From Triglochin maritima (lineage: Eukaryota; Streptophyta; Magnoliopsida; Alismatales; Juncaginaceae): 64,000 nucleotides of DNA. Location of the stretch: the NCBI GenBank assembly GCA_963682175.1, contig OY821772.1:60720925-60784924 (forward strand), read 5' to 3'. Below, piece after piece: positions 10,020 to 24,215 of this stretch. The notes under the pieces are model-generated. The model was not told the DNA's origin, searched no databases, and saw only the letters and a list, made by a program, of their open reading frames with translations. Within the stretch, counting starts at the first letter, position 1. Every line of letters begins with the position of its first letter. Position numbers and translations under genes: made by a program.

Positions 10020-13000
10020 TTAGGCCGACGGAAAGCTTTCGTACGGTTCACTAAATGCTTTGAGATTCCCAGGACGTGAAAAGACCATCTACATCAAAAA
10101 TCAAAGATGCATATCAGCGAAAATCTGCAATAAAGTCTAGCTCGAAAACAAACTCCAAAAAAGAGGAAATGGTGCAAGATGACTTTTAACAATTACATGA
10201 TCTATCTACGTTGTTCCGGATTCCTAATAGTAGGATAGTAGTAGCTAATGCAAAACAACAAAAAAATCACGTTCGAGATGGTTTTCATAATAACCTGATA
10301 GTTCCCGAGAGTACGAGTCTTGAAACCTGCTGCACAATAGATGAAGTAATATTCCCATGTCCTTATGAACTTGTCATCAAACCCTAGAGCCATAATTTCC
10401 CTGTATAACAAGTAAGGATCACTAATATTAAGAAATGGTCATGCATTGATATCCTGCTTTGCAAATAGCTGAATACATGCCAAGAAAAACCTGAGACTCC
10501 TGCCTACATTTTTTTACTTAAAAAAGGTACAAACAAGTTAGACAGATGGGGGTTTGATCCTGCCTTTATTTGGTAGAGAAAAGAAAAACATCAATGCCTT
10601 GACCCGTCTGGGAATTGCAGTTGAAACAATAAAAAAAAACAATTTTCTCCATTATTGATTTCAGAGATTATCGGATTTTTATAATCAAATAACATAATAT
10701 ATAGGTATAAAGACAATGAAAGTCCAAATACTCGACACTGAATTCTTACCTTTTCTTTGCAGTGAAGTTATCCCTCCAGTATAGAAGTGTCCTGTAATAG
10801 TGGAAACCCATGTTCTCTAGATGCTCCACACTACAATTAGAGGAATTGTTCTATTAGATTACCAAAAAAAAGACAAATGGGGCACCAGAGCAAAGTGATG
10901 GTCGATGTATTAGTGCTAACCAGAATCTTGATGAAGCAGCCATAGCCGAAGTTAATCTACTAAGAGAAGGAAGACATCCACCAGGAAAAATGTACTCTTT
11001 TATAAAATCAGAGCTTCTCCTGTATTCATCGTATCGTTCATCTGGTATTGAGATAAACTGCAGAAAGCAATTGCAATCAAAACCAGAATTAGAAGATAAT
11101 TGCCTCAATGCATATCCTAAATGACCCCGAACAATTTTTATTTACAGCTGCATCATGAACCACATCGTTGATTCAGAAACACTATTAGTAATCAGGTCAC
11201 TGATACAGTGATACTTCTTTCCATTTCATATGATTATGTTATCTTTGAATTTTTCTCTTCTTATGGTTGGAGATGCAACAATCCTTAGATTGGTAAAAAC
11301 TCTCTTTCTTTGATCTCTTCGACTTTAAAACGGAATGGGCATTCTTATTAGATTTTGCACCAAAGATCAATCAATCAAGGATTTCATCAGGACTAAAGAT
11401 TCTTTGGTGAACAACCCAATCGCTAAAGAATAAAAAAATCAACAGAGATTCTCTATTATCTCACCTGTGTCACAAACAGACCATCCTCGGCCAGGAGTGA
11501 ATCACAACGGCGAAAGAACTCTTCAAAATATTCATGACCGACGGCTTCAATCATCTCACTGTGAAAGGTCAGAATAATCAGAAGTATGTGTCAAGAATGT
11601 GGATGCCTAACAAAAAAAAACAGTTACCAAGAAATTATTCTGTCATATTTCTGAGAGCTTGGTAATTGACGGTAGTCACACAGAAGAAATGTAATGCGGT
11701 CCTAAAACAAACAAGCAGAATAGAGAAAAATGAGTAGACGTGGCAAATCTTCTCAAGACAGACCATGACAAGTTGAATCCTGACAAAACCAAGCAGCTTG
11801 CCCATAACCATTCTTATATACAGTATAATGAAAAAATTTAAGAACAATTAAAGAGTGTAAAGCAAACCAATAGTGTACAACCTGAAGACCGGCTTCTTTG
11901 ACTTTCTTTTGTGCAAATTTCAGTTGCTCCTCTGACAAAGTAATGCCAGTGTACCTGCAACCAGTTCTTTTCACAGCTTCAATAGCAAAGCTTCCCCAGC
12001 CAAACCCGATCTCAAGAATCTCATGTTTGCGATCAATTTTGGCCTGTATGAAGTATAATGAGACTATAACATGCAAAAGAAATCAAAGAGTATCATCAGT
12101 GTCTTGAGAAATTCCTACCTTTTCGATCAGTAGAGAAAGTTTTCGTAGTTGTGCAATTTTTAGATCTTCGTCATCAGTCTGTGTAATAAGACAGTTGAAA
12201 TCCAACTAAAATTCATCTCAACATATAGATCAAGAATCATGCAAGTTTCGTCTCTTTAAATTGGATCACCTTGAATACCGCACAAGAGTATGTCATTGTT
12301 TCATCCAGAAACAGAGAGAAGAATTCGTTGCTCTGAAGGCAAACAGAGAAATGTTACTCTGAAGGCAAGTATAATCATCAGTGAAAATTATGATTATAAG
12401 AAACTTCCATTGATTCAAATGATCAGTAGCATTGATGTTGGTATACACAATAAAATTATTAATAATGATCGTCAACTAATGGACATGAATATTACGAAGA
12501 CACTTAGAAGAATCGTATCAAAATGACTCATTTGGCTTGAACACTTTGAGGAACAACATAAGCAGACATGCTTTGTGAAAAAGAAAATTGACCTTTATCA
12601 ATGACAAGCAATTGACTTATTTCACCATGTCACCAAGCTATGTCCGAGTGTGTGATAATTTGCATGTTTGATCACTGCTTAACAATTAGGGAATGCTTTT
12701 CTGCTTATCTAAATATTTTTTGAACATTTATATCATATATTCTCGGCAATCAGGTTTGTCTGATTGCTGCCGTTCCAAAGATGTGTAGCCATGCACCATA
12801 TCGTGCCCCCTGACAATTATAAGCAATACCATGGTGTTCTACTCTTAGAAGTTAGAACAAATGGTGAATTAATAATGAACTGTAACCCGAGGAATCAGGA
12901 AACAAAGAGGAACCAGTTCACAGATCCAAAACTATTGATACTGCACAGTTGACACTAAAACCAACCAAACTTTTGCAAATTTACCAGATCATAATGGCGA

Positions 13001-16000
13001 GAGATATTCTGTCGAGCTTGTGTGAGGGTGTTTTGCCTCGAAATGTGCCGGAAGAAATATCTAGCGGAGTTTACACCTGCAGTCAGAAGTAATGGCGTCC
13101 ACCACCCCCTGAGAATGATTTGGGAGTAACATGACCTTGAGTTAATGAGAATCCTTGAAATATGACATTGTTTTATATTATTTTGATGAGTACTGTCTTA
13201 GTTTCTTTTATTCACATAAATGATAAAAAACATCACTACTAGTGGGACACACCTTTTGCTTGTATGTTCGATCAGAGACTTATCACGGTCCCGATTGGCA
13301 ATAAATATCTGTTGAAACATTAAAGGATATATAAGAACTAATTCTGTTACATGAAAAGTTGAAGAAGGCTTAAAATTAATAAACTACTCATTCCACCATG
13401 AAAATATGTAGAAGCCCTTCTCTTCCATCAACAAAAGAAAAATCTCCATTTATGTAAGCATCTGCAAAGCCCAGATCTGCCTGAGTAGCAATCTGATAAA
13501 TGAACACTAAACATAAGTTAGTAGCAAATCAAGAGAAAAAGAAACAGCACAAGAATTGCACGTATTATTTGAAATGCTAGGAGAAGTAAGTAAACAACAC
13601 CTTCCAGTAGAACACGGGATCATGCACTCTGATAACAGATTTCAAACAACTTTTCCCGTTGCTTCCTCCAAATGAAAACACTGTGCCCCCGTCTTCCAAC
13701 AAACTGAAATAGTATTAAAAATTAAAAATATATCACAAATCAGATTCAACATTTTTTGCGGATTTATTACTGATGGGCTGGCAATGGCATATATCATAAT
13801 TAAAAGTAAGAGTTTTACAAAAAAATATATAAGGTGATATACCAAAAAGATTACTGATAAGTGATAACACATGGAAGAGAACACCGGTCCTAATACAGGA
13901 TGTACTAGTGTAAGATTTGTAGTTCCTCTTGAAGATGCAGCAAATCAAGTTGTTAAGTCCCTAAACCGGTTTAGGGGTTAATGGGTGGTTAGGTGGAGTT
14001 TGACTTGGAGGAGAGAGAGAGGTATGGTGGAGGTATGGGTGAGGTGAGGGATAGGGTGTAGGGGGATGGTGGGGGTGTAGGGTTTGGGAGTTAAATACAC
14101 CCAACTCTTCTTCCTCTTCTTTTCTTCTTTCCTTCCTTCTCTTCACATCATCCTCACCATCTTCTCTCTTTGGTCGGCGAGCAGCTCCGGCGGACGGTGA
14201 CGGAGGGACGCGAGCTCAAGCGGAGGAGGCTGTTTGGCGTGAGGCTCGCGGAGGTCGCGCGTGAGGAGGTGACGGAGGCGTGAGCGTTGCTCCGGCGGAT
14301 TCGTCTCTCTCTCGAGGTATGCCAAGCATTAGTGTGTTTGTGGTTCTCCATGTTGGGGGAAGTTTGGGTCGGTCGCGGGAGGTCGGGGACCTCACCGGCG
14401 ACAAGAAAACAGCGTAAAATCCTTGGCTGGTGCAAGGTTGCTGTCGACCAACGGTCGACCGGTGCCTTCGGGCGGTCGACCGGTGCTAGTGTAAATTGAT
14501 GTTTTTGCCCAGAACCGGTCGGACGATGCCTTGGGGCGGTCGACCGGTTATGCCAAATTTCGTGGGTTCGTGTTTGATGTTGCCTGTTTCCGGTCGACCG
14601 AGCCTTGTGGTTCGACCGGAACTTAAGTTGTGGTTGTTTATTGCTTGTTGGTTCGACCGATTAGTATATGCGTTCGACCGATTATATGACTTAGAATTAC
14701 TAGGCTGACCCTGTAACGTTCGGTCGACCGGGACCCTTGAGTCGGTCGACCGATAGTTGAATTGATTTTGACTTAGTCAGACCTAGGATTTTGACCTGTC
14801 CGGTCGACCGGTTCTTTCCGCTGGTTCGACCGATTGGAGACAGAGTTTTGGGCACTTTGTTCGACCGTTTGGAGGAAATCCGTTCGACCGTTACTGTTGG
14901 TTTCGGTCGACCGGTTTGCCTGATTCGGTCGACCGATGGGGCACAGTACTGGTTTTCTTGTCCTAGTGAGATGTCAACTCTGTCCACGGAAACCCGTGTC
15001 CTCGCTTAGCGCGTGAGCCGGGAGGTGACGGTGGGTGCGTTCTGCGTGCCTGCCCAGGGACCGCCGTGTGGAAGAGTGTGGGCATCTGGGACGTGTCGTC
15101 TCCACAGATGGAGGGCGACGTAGCCTTGATGTTCTGACTCACAGTAGAGTAGCAGGCCTGAGGGATTGAGGATCCCGGTGCACGAGGTGCACGGCTCGTT
15201 GGAGCATGTTGACCCTGCGGGCTGTTTGAGCTCGGATCGCTCGTGTAGACGAGGCGATGATCGTTCCACCCGATGCTGTTCCGGGTGATGATTGTTCTGC
15301 CGATGCTGTTCCGGCGGAAGTGCCGTCCGACGACGTTTCCGGGCGATGGTGTCCCACCGATGCTGTTCCGGTGAGGGTATGGACTGCCGACGATCTTTTC
15401 CGGCAGGGTAGTCTGGACGGGCTCCTCCAGATGAGTGGACCGACCTGGGCGACGGCCCCGTTGGTGAGGTGTTGACCTCGAGATTTCAGCTGATTTCTAC
15501 TTCGCGCAGGCGTGCGGACGCTCCTCACCGATCCCTTGACTAGTGTAGTCGCGTGTGGGGTTCGTTGCGTACCTTCTGCTAGACCGTATGTGCCTACGGT
15601 AGGTCTCAGAGTGAGACCCCTTACAGTTTGCGGACAGAGGTTCTGTGTTCCCCGTGGTGGGATTGTTTACCCCGTAGTGGGTCTGTTTACCCGTTGAGGG
15701 ATTGTTATGTATCGCATTGATGCCATGCCATGATGACTAGTATGATAGGTTTCATTGATAGTCTTGCATGCATTTAGGGCTTGGTATACGGGGTTTCCTT
15801 TCAGGAAACTCAGGCATTGTTGTTGCACTTTTTATTTCAGGACCACAGTAGGTCCGGGTGGGTGGTGACCGAGGACGGAGCGCTTTGGAGTCGGATCCTC
15901 TTCGGCATTTGCGAGATCGTACGACTACTTGTATTTTCATTTCTTTCATCTGGATTGTAGTTGTACACCTTTTGTAAACTCCATGTATTTTGGGTGCACC

Positions 16001-19000
16001 CGGATTTATATATTTATATATTAGTGACGTTCCCGCCTTGAGTTGTCAGTTTTATTCGTTATTTCGAAATTTTAAATCTTCCGCTGTTTCGGGACGTTAC
16101 ACAAGTGAACTCTAACTTTTAAAAAGATTCAAACTTCTAACAAGACATCACATGCTGCAAACTGGTCCCTTCACAAATATGAAGAATATTCATGGTTACA
16201 TATGGGTTCATAAACACTAATATCTATGAAAATTACATAAATTAAAGTTTCTCCTAGCAATAAGCCTTGTGCAAGTTCAATAACTAATTGGCGATAAAAG
16301 AACTTAATCTTTCTTGTGTGAAGGTAACTTAAGAACACAAAAAACTAAAATTGTTGGCAGTTTCAGGTCATATAAGTTTCGAAAGTAATGAATAGGTGCC
16401 ATGAACTTACTTTAAACAGCCCACGGAGATAAAATGCTCAAGAAACCTAGACACGATTACTCGGGCTCCAGTTTCCATTAAAGAAGGCACCATATGAATT
16501 TTGTTCCTCAAAATGACATGCTTGTTTCCAAGCAATCCATGTGCAGCAGTCATGCCAGCCTGCAACATGTGAAGCACACACTTTTAGCAATTTTATAAGT
16601 TATGAGCAATCGGTTGAATAGCGCTCTCTGTTGGCGAGTGCTGAAAAAATATACTTGTAATTATTTATCCTTACTTTAAACCCATCCTCGTGAAATCCAT
16701 AACCTGCACACAAGAAAACCACCCAAATGAGCCAAAAGTTCTTATGACATTTGTACAAGAAACAAATAACAATGTGTGGACATGTACTCCTAGGGCGAGT
16801 TTTAGAATCATGAGGTACATTTCCAATTCCTTGCTGTACAAATTTCCAACCTAATCAGCTTCAACATTAAGTTCCATTCAGCATTCATGCTAAGTTTAAA
16901 TACAACAATACAGTCTATATAATAAGAGGCTTTGTTTTGTTCAGGGAGATTGCAATATGGAAACACCATGAGCATCAGAAGTTGTTATTCTACTACAGTA
17001 ATGCAAAGCCACTAGAGAATTAGTACCACAAACACTAAATATCCTAGTAGTTGGGTCTTTCACAATGAGACATGTAGACTATAGTACTTAGTACCACAAA
17101 CACTAAATAAAATAGAACCTACAAAAAGGTGATAACTATTTACTAATTACTAGTGAAACTAAGTATCAATTCTTCTTACATAAAAAAATATATGTATGTA
17201 TGTACTTATAAGAATCTATTTATGTGACTAATAGATAAAGATGCTACTAACCTTGATATGCTCCACAAAACCAAATTCCTCGTTTCCCTTGGATTCCTTC
17301 AAGCTCAAGTGAAGCTTTTGAAGCTGCAACCGACGGCACACAGTGACTGGTGGACCATTTAAGATAAGTGTTTTCGGGTGTAGAAGGAGGATTGAGAGTT
17401 ACAAGGAAAGACTGAGAGCAATCAAGATTCTGCAAACCCCAGAAAGCTAAATATAATTACAAAAAGGAAAAGGTTTTTTTTAATAATACACATTTAGACT
17501 TCCAGTGAATACAAAAACCTGAAGCACATTCAGCCAATATGTCAAGCATACTCCATTTGAACTGTTCCCTAGGAAATTCCAAGCGCTCCAAGCATATTGA
17601 CTTCGAGGCATGAAGCTTTTGTCGAGATGAAGATATACATAACTGTCATAACATAAGAGAAGTTCATTTTTCCTATTAAATGTGTAGCAAGAGACCTATA
17701 GAAATTGTCTTTATATTTTAGGTAGGATGTTCATTTAAAAGACCATGTCATCAATTAAGCCAGATCATTTAATCATGTAAGAATGCCCAAAATCATGAAA
17801 TGTTCACACACGCACGCACGCACACACGCGCACGCACGCACACACATATCGGCGTGTAATTTTTCAAAGTCAAGCCAAACCATTTTATTTCTTAAGTCAA
17901 ACTGAAGCAAACCCCCAAAGTCTTTGCTTGGCTTGGTCCAAAGTGTAATTTCCACTCACAGAAATGCACTTGAAAGATATGGCATCAAAATGGAAAATTG
18001 AAATGAAACATTGATATGGTCACTACAGTGAACTTGTTCATAAGGATATTGATTTTTTTTGGCGGAATAAATACATTTGTGATTATCCTTCAGTATAAAC
18101 TCTTGTTGAATGACAAATCATTTCAATAAAATGGTTGGATTAGACATGAGTACTTTAGAATATCAATATGTAACTGTGAAACCATTAATTCTGCAAACAC
18201 GTTTTTATATGAAAAAGAAGAATATGACTTGATTGCACATCCTTCTATAGCTTGGATATAATAGTATAAAACCTATCAGATTATGATGAGGGCTAGGTTA
18301 CATAAAAAAACACATTTTGATTTTGACATGCTATGTATGAATCATAAACCCTGCAGTTCTCAGTTATGCTTATCCAACATGATCTATATGTTACTATTAT
18401 AAATAAAAAACGAAAAGCCTCACGGGGATGGAAGTGCAATGTACCTAGAAACATATTGAAATGCACCAAGCACTCTTGACTCTTCATATGTCACATGTTC
18501 TCCTAAAAGTTTCAAAGTGTCGGGTGCATGGACAGCAATAACACATCCATCATATGTTTCTTCTGATCCATTTGCAGCAAATACAGAACAGCCTGCAGAA
18601 TAAAGTCCATAAGAGCAAAGAAGATAGTAAAATAACCACAGATATGTGGATACAAGACAATTGGTATTTTGGCATCTAGTATTAATTCTAAAACCTTAAG
18701 AACAAAAAATGAACCAAACATTTTCTTGTAACTGATGATGAATTAACTCAAGCACATGTTAAGTTCACTTAGTGACACAGCAACCAAAATACACAAAAAA
18801 AAGGTATTGTTACTACGAGTCAATCTGAATATGTGTAGTGTGTAATATTTTCCTTAAAGTGCTTACTTCCATCAAGAGTTGAAACAGATTCCACAGCACA
18901 AGCAGTTCTTATTTGACAGTTTCTATTCTCCAACTCTTGTCTAATCTGCATTTCACCACCAGTAAAATATTAAACTACAAATTTGCTTATGAGAAATATA

Positions 19001-21566
19001 TGATGCAAACAAAAGTACCTTCTCAACATACGAATGTGATCGATCTTTCACTGTCAGCCACTGAGGCCGGCCAAATAGCTGCAGGACAACAAATAGAGTT
19101 TCAACTTGAGTAAGACTACGGCATAAAAAGTTGTAATTTCCTGTGTTCCCCCTTCCCCCACTCACTATCATATAATATGCCTTGTATTTTAAATGAGAAG
19201 TTTTTTTTTCAAATCAAGAATAAAATACACTAAGATTACCTGAAGAAGGTGATGGTTACGGCAAAAGGAAAGTACTGAAAATGCTGAGAAGTTCATCACT
19301 GTTTTAGAAGGACAAGACCATATTGAAGCACAAATTGGAATCTGCGAATTAGTACGTACTAAGATGAGTAACTTACACTAGAATACGTTTGTCCCTTATA
19401 TAACAGTAGGCTAAAACAACCGAAACACCAGTACTGGTTAAAATGAAGAAAGCTTACAAGATAAGCCTCTTGGAATAAATTGGAATAACCGTGTGATTTA
19501 ATGAAACTTCCCAATGTTTCATTGCGGTCCATATCAGGGTGTGACTCCAGCTCTTCAAGGTACCTTACATAAAGAGAACAAATAGAACTTGATATCAACG
19601 TCTATAGCAAACATGAACATTGAATAGAGCGCAAAAAATGCTAAGATTTATCAAACTAATATGAACCAAATTGCAGTCTACAATCAGAAGAACAAGTAAA
19701 ACAATGGATCGTCGATCCCCAACTTTAACTCATTATGAATCTTAAAGGCTTAATAAACCCTGAGGCAAAACAACACCATGCCGGCAATTTACAAAGAAAT
19801 ACCCACACAACAAGAACATGGACTTTTTATTTATGTGAAAATTCATTTTGTAACGTCCTGTCCCTGAACTTAGACCGAGTCCAGTCTGGTCCAGTTAGTC
19901 ACTCATCGTGAGTGTACTGGTCCTTGATACCCACCTAGGTTGTCAGCAAACTTAAGTTGGTTGGTTGGTTGGTGTTATGATTGTTAACTAACACACCTTA
20001 GGATTCCCAACAAACAAAAATTAACACCAGAATCCAAACACTACTCCCAAAACCCTACAAAGAATGTGTCTTTTGAATCTAAATTTCAAAGACAAAACCG
20101 CTAAAGCAACAGATGAGGACATCATGAACAAGAAGAAACTACGTTCGAAGTCGATCTAAACAGAGAAATCACTAAAAAAACAAAAGATTGCTCCGAATCA
20201 GAGGCGGAAGAAGACCAAACCCTGTCTGTGATTGGGAAAAGCCATCGGATGGAATTCGTTAATCCTCCCCCTTTTCGGATTATTTTTTTATTAGAGACAG
20301 GACAATTACGTAAACCCCTCCTGTAATAGTCTTGATTGTTTTTTCTAACCCTCTTTATCCTTCCTAATCCAATCCAAATTCCAAACATAACTGACATCCA
20401 ATTCGATCTGAACTTTAACATAAAACTAGATTTAAGAGTATATTAAGGATAGAACGCAAAAAATTACAAAAAAACTACGAATTTGTGATTAAATAATAAT
20501 TTTTTAAAATTCAAAATGACAAAATATTACAAAATGAAGTTCAAGAAATAATTGTAATCTTTTAAAGTTCAAAAATGCAAATTGATATTAATACATAGTT
20601 CATGATGACAAACTGTAATTAAATCCAAAATTAATTAACAAGGTCCGGAATACATTCTCGTGCATAATCTATTACTTATTACTCAAATGATCATTTGAAA
20701 GTGGTAAAAAAAGAAAAGAAAAGTCTAATTCATGCATGCATGTCATGGATGACTGAAGACATACTTGAGGACATCATCTTTGAACTTGAGGGTCTCTCTT
20801 ATCATGTTGAAGAAGTAAGGGTTGAGGGCATTGGACTTCTGAGCAAACAAGCCGGAGAGACCATTCCTACTTCCCCACTCGCATCCCTTCCCATCATCCA
20901 AACTTACAGAGAAAGACATGTCTGAGGTCTCCATGTCTACTCCCAATTCCTCAAAAAACTCCATCATGTTCGGATATGTCACCTGCAATTAAAACTTCTC
21001 AGCTGCATGCTAAAGATACATCCATTAAGCCAATTTAAGATGATGGCGGATCACATCCTAAGGCTTATTATAAATTATTAAGTTGTCGCCGGGGTATGAT
21101 TATAATGAACATTAGAATTTGTGATTTGTTTAGGACTTTAACATCGAAATATATGTAAACAAACGCATTCCCTTTACAGGGATGAACCAAAGAAAATCTT
21201 TTCATACAATTTTGACATAAGAAGAATTAACTTAGCTAGAAAGCCTTAACTGCATTAAAAAAAGTGTAATTATTGGGGGGGAAGTGTTAATTAGCCTTAT
21301 CTTAGTAGGCATTAAAACTAACTTTTAAGGTGTACTTATTGAATTTAGAATCCCACTGATATAATGACCAAAATTGCACACAAACTTACCCGGTTAAACA
21401 CCATAAACCCTAGGTCAACGTCGACGCCATCGACAGTCACCGTCTTGGCATGGCCACCTAAGTAGTCCTCTTTCTCATACAACACAACCTCAATACCACC
21501 TGCCTTTGCCAACACATACGCAGCCGCCAAACCGCTAATTCCGGCACCTATCACAGCCACCCTCAT
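10020..21566 (-). CDS. Cyclopropane-fatty-acyl-phospholipid synthase-like protein with N-terminal FAD oxidase domain
   Basis: It methylenates phospholipid-bound unsaturated acyl chains with S-adenosylmethionine. 24 exons, 5' to 3': 21390-21566, 20765-20982, 19458-19563, 19240-19341, 19019-19078, 18867-18945, 18445-18592, 17519-17642, 17252-17429, 16675-16703, 16411-16559, 13601-13703, 13397-13492, 13253-13308, 12985-13108, 12270-12332, 12119-12178, 11882-12043, 11628-11701, 11465-11558, 10921-11057, 10750-10830, 10295-10400, 10020-10088. All junctions are GT-AG and the sum is 2595 nt (864 aa), near the roughly 867 aa usual in plants. GAGISG (7-12) binds FAD in the amine-oxidase-like half; EIGFGWG (635-641) is the SAM loop of the synthase half, followed by EMIEAVGHEYF. 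An in-frame ATG at 21602 could add 12 residues. The gene looks intact despite a solo LTR in intron 11. Confidence 0.95.
13946..16106 (+). mobile_element. Solo LTR (13951-16101) in intron 11 of the CFA-synthase gene
   Basis: The 2151-bp unit begins TGTTAAGTCCC and ends GGGACGTTACA. It is flanked by identical CAAGT at 13946-13950 and 16102-16106. TG…CA ends, a 5-bp duplication and no coding capacity make it a solo LTR. The 3' end (GACGTTCCCGCC … CGGGACGTTACA) resembles LTRs of Tekay-type Ty3/gypsy chromoviruses; that family assignment is inference. It lies opposite in sense to the host gene. It carries a CGGTCGACCG array at 14442-14935 and a GC-rich second half, unlike the AT-rich introns around it. 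Confidence 0.92.
14442..14935. repeat. Array of CGGTCGACCG palindromes in the 2.15-kb LTR
   Basis: About 16 exact or near copies are arranged mainly as pairs; for example 14904-14913 and 14926-14935 start 22 bp apart. Half-changed forms such as GTTCGACCG occur as the second member of several pairs. Confidence 0.85.
17803..17847 (+). repeat. (CA/CGCA)n microsatellite in intron 7 of the CFA-synthase gene
   Basis: Alternating CACACA and CGCACGCA units over about 45 bp. Confidence 0.85.
19849..20060 (+). mobile_element. Possible LTR fragment in intron 2 of the CFA-synthase gene
   Basis: The stretch starts TGTAACGTCC, the same ten bases that end the 13951-16101 LTR when read in inverse. It continues TGTCCCTGAACTTAGACC, a style seen at gypsy LTR starts. 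The right border and any duplication are not visible, so this is tentative. Confidence 0.35.
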
Positions 21567-21602
21567 TCTGGCTTTCTTGTAAGAGATAGTTTTAGTATGC
21601 AT

Positions 21603-24215
21603 CTAGTTCAACAATTAACTTACAAGACCTGCATTGCAAAATGAAGAGTAGACACAATCAAAACTATACAAGCATGAGAAGGAATGGAATGGAATGGAAT
21701 GAAATGAAATGAAAGGATAAGAGATGTGATGATGTGAGCAATGAGGAAAGTATTATATGCATGTGAAGTGTTGTGATTTGGTGGAAACATTAAAGTATGG
21801 GAAAGGACAACTTACAATAGATTAGACAGGCTGTGTGCAGACTGCAGCAGTCATTTTACATTTTAACCACATATGTAAAAATGGTTACATTTGTTATTTA
21901 AAGAATCATTAAAAAAATGGTTACATTTGTTTATTCGAAAGAAGAAAAAGTTACATCTGCATTAAATCTCAAATAATAATAATAATAATAATAATAATTC
22001 ATGTGCCATCTCTTATAATAATAATAAAAACCTCCTTGTAAAAAAAGTTCATGTGTCATCGACCAATTATCTTTGATGTAATACAATCTACCAACTTTTC
22101 TGAAAAAAATATTCACGAATTACATTAAACACCCTTTTCCCATCATCCTCAATGCAAATCTTAACTAAAAGAACACGAAATCTACCTCGATTGCATCCCC
22201 GTAACGACATCGATCAACTCCCTCCGCCGCCAAAACCTAAACGAAGCTTTTATTATTATTATATGATTTGTGGTTATGTATAGGTTCATTTGAAATATCT
22301 TTTTTTGGCTTCTCAAAAGCTAACACATGGAAACATTTTTTCCCCAAAAATAGTGTTTGATGTGTAGTCGTTTCTTACTGACAGTTGTAGGTTGTAACTT
22401 ACCCACAATAAAAGACATGGTATAGAATAACTTGTTGATTCTTGTAAATCTCACTAAAGACACTTAAGACAAATTCTTAAAAGTCAAACTTTAGTTTTCT
22501 AAAAGTTAAATCTCACTTAAGACACCTATACATTTTTATCTGATGAATTTAACAAAGTTTCCCTACATCGATCGATATGCCCCAAACTGATCAGAATATT
22601 GTGTCTCACGATTGATCGACCAAGTTTGACAATTATCATCACCGTGAAATAAATTACTGTGTTTCTTGTGGTGGTTGTGGGTAGATGTGGCATTGGAAAG
22701 AAGAATATGACATGTAGGAAAAGTATAAGTCGATTTGGTTAAAACAAGACATCATATAATAAAATAGTCTTTGTTGATGTATATTATTATTATTATTCCA
22801 CAAGCACGGATTTAGGTTGCATGGCGAAAAATAGGACACCGTTCCAGAGTTGGTGTTTTGACGTGTGTGGCCATGCGAGTCAAGTCATTTGGATACGTGG
22901 TGCAACCTTGTTCATATCAAAATCAATACTTCAAGTCCGTAGATCGTTATTGGGAATTACAATTTATATGTTTAAATAAGCTTCGACTTTAAGAGGTCCA
23001 TGGAATTAGTCGTACGTTGGTTCCAGGAAGGTTTCTAATTGACATAAAATCTACCAACCAACCAAAGTTTTGGGATTTTTGTTTTAGTGTGTTTTATTAG
23101 ATATTTTCATATGCGTAGATTTTTATTGGGTTGATACACTTGCAAAATTTGATTAATTATTTTAGTGCACTTCCATTTAACCGTCATTAGAATTGTTTGT
23201 TATTTTTGACAAATTTAGTTAATTTGTGCTTAAACTTTTATACTTCAAATATGATTAATTTATGAACCCGAGCAGAATGGCCGAATGTGGTTCGGTAAGG
23301 GAGTCCAGTAACTCCAAAGAATATTCTGTCGGGTGGGGTATCAGTGGACTGAATATGATCAATTATCCGTTTTGGACTCCAGTAATTCTAAGAAAGACTC
23401 TATCGGTTGGGTGTCGGTGGACCGAATAGGGTTCGGTCAACCCTTCTGGGAGTCCAATAACTCTAAGGTGGACTAATGGGGTTCAGTCGACTGATAACCC
23501 AGAACGGTCAAATACCCAGCCAACAGAGTTTTCTTTAGAGTTATTGGACTCCCAGAATGGATGATCGAACCATATTCGGTCCACCGCTACCCACCTGACA
23601 TAACATTCCTTAGAGTTACTGACAAACGACTCTAACTGTTGTTAATGACAGTTAAGTGTAAGTGCATTAAAATAATTAATCAAGTTTGCATGTGTACTGG
23701 ACTAATAGAAAACTACACATGTGCAAAGGTCAATAAAATCTTTTTGGAAGTCCATCCAAACAAAAATCCCCCAAAGGTTTTGAGTGGCCTTTAAAGCTTC
23801 CAGAACTCAGTATGAATTTATTAGCCACAATAACTTTGGACGTCAACAAAGTTGAATGCATCTTATGTTTTAGGTAATATAGACTATATAGTATAAATGA
23901 AAAAAAACACACAAAGAAGTCAAAAGTATTGCTGGTTTCACTGTTTCTGTTATTTTTCAGCACATTTTCTTATTTTTCTTTTTAGAAGACAAAAAATAAT
24001 AATAATCAAAAAGATGTAAACACATGCATCACATGTTTTGCAACCACTCACAACCAGGCATGTGACTAAGTTGGTGCAACCAATTCAAATCTCTTCACCC
24101 TCAACATAACAAACCAACCCAGGCATGTTAGTAAAGAATAAAAAAATAAGCATACCACAGTAGTTATCATCTATTACACACAAGTTCTAACTCCCAAGTG
24201 ATCTATAATTCTTAG
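21603..24215. other. Upstream region of the CFA-synthase gene and intergenic DNA
   Basis: It should contain the promoter of the minus-strand gene. It also holds an (AAT)n run near 21972-21999 and the foldback element listed separately. No other gene was recognised. Confidence 0.5.
23092..23737. mobile_element. Foldback element with long inverted arms
   Basis: TTTTATT … GATTAATTATTTTAGTGCAC on the left (23092-23175) recurs inverted on the right (about 23660-23737). The inside holds repeated modules in both orientations: GAGTCCAATAACTCTAA, GGTGGACCGAATA and GGTTCGGTC. No coding region. The nature as a DNA-transposon relic is inference; ends are approximate and no target duplication was fixed. 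Confidence 0.65.

Noticed and set aside
15006..15528. GC-rich open frames in the 13951-16101 LTR
   Set aside because: No known retroelement domain; the unit has clean LTR borders and duplication, so long frames are a by-product of GC content.
19849..20060. Full LTR in CFA-synthase intron 2
   Set aside because: Only the LTR-like start is seen; no end or duplication, so it is listed as a possible fragment only.
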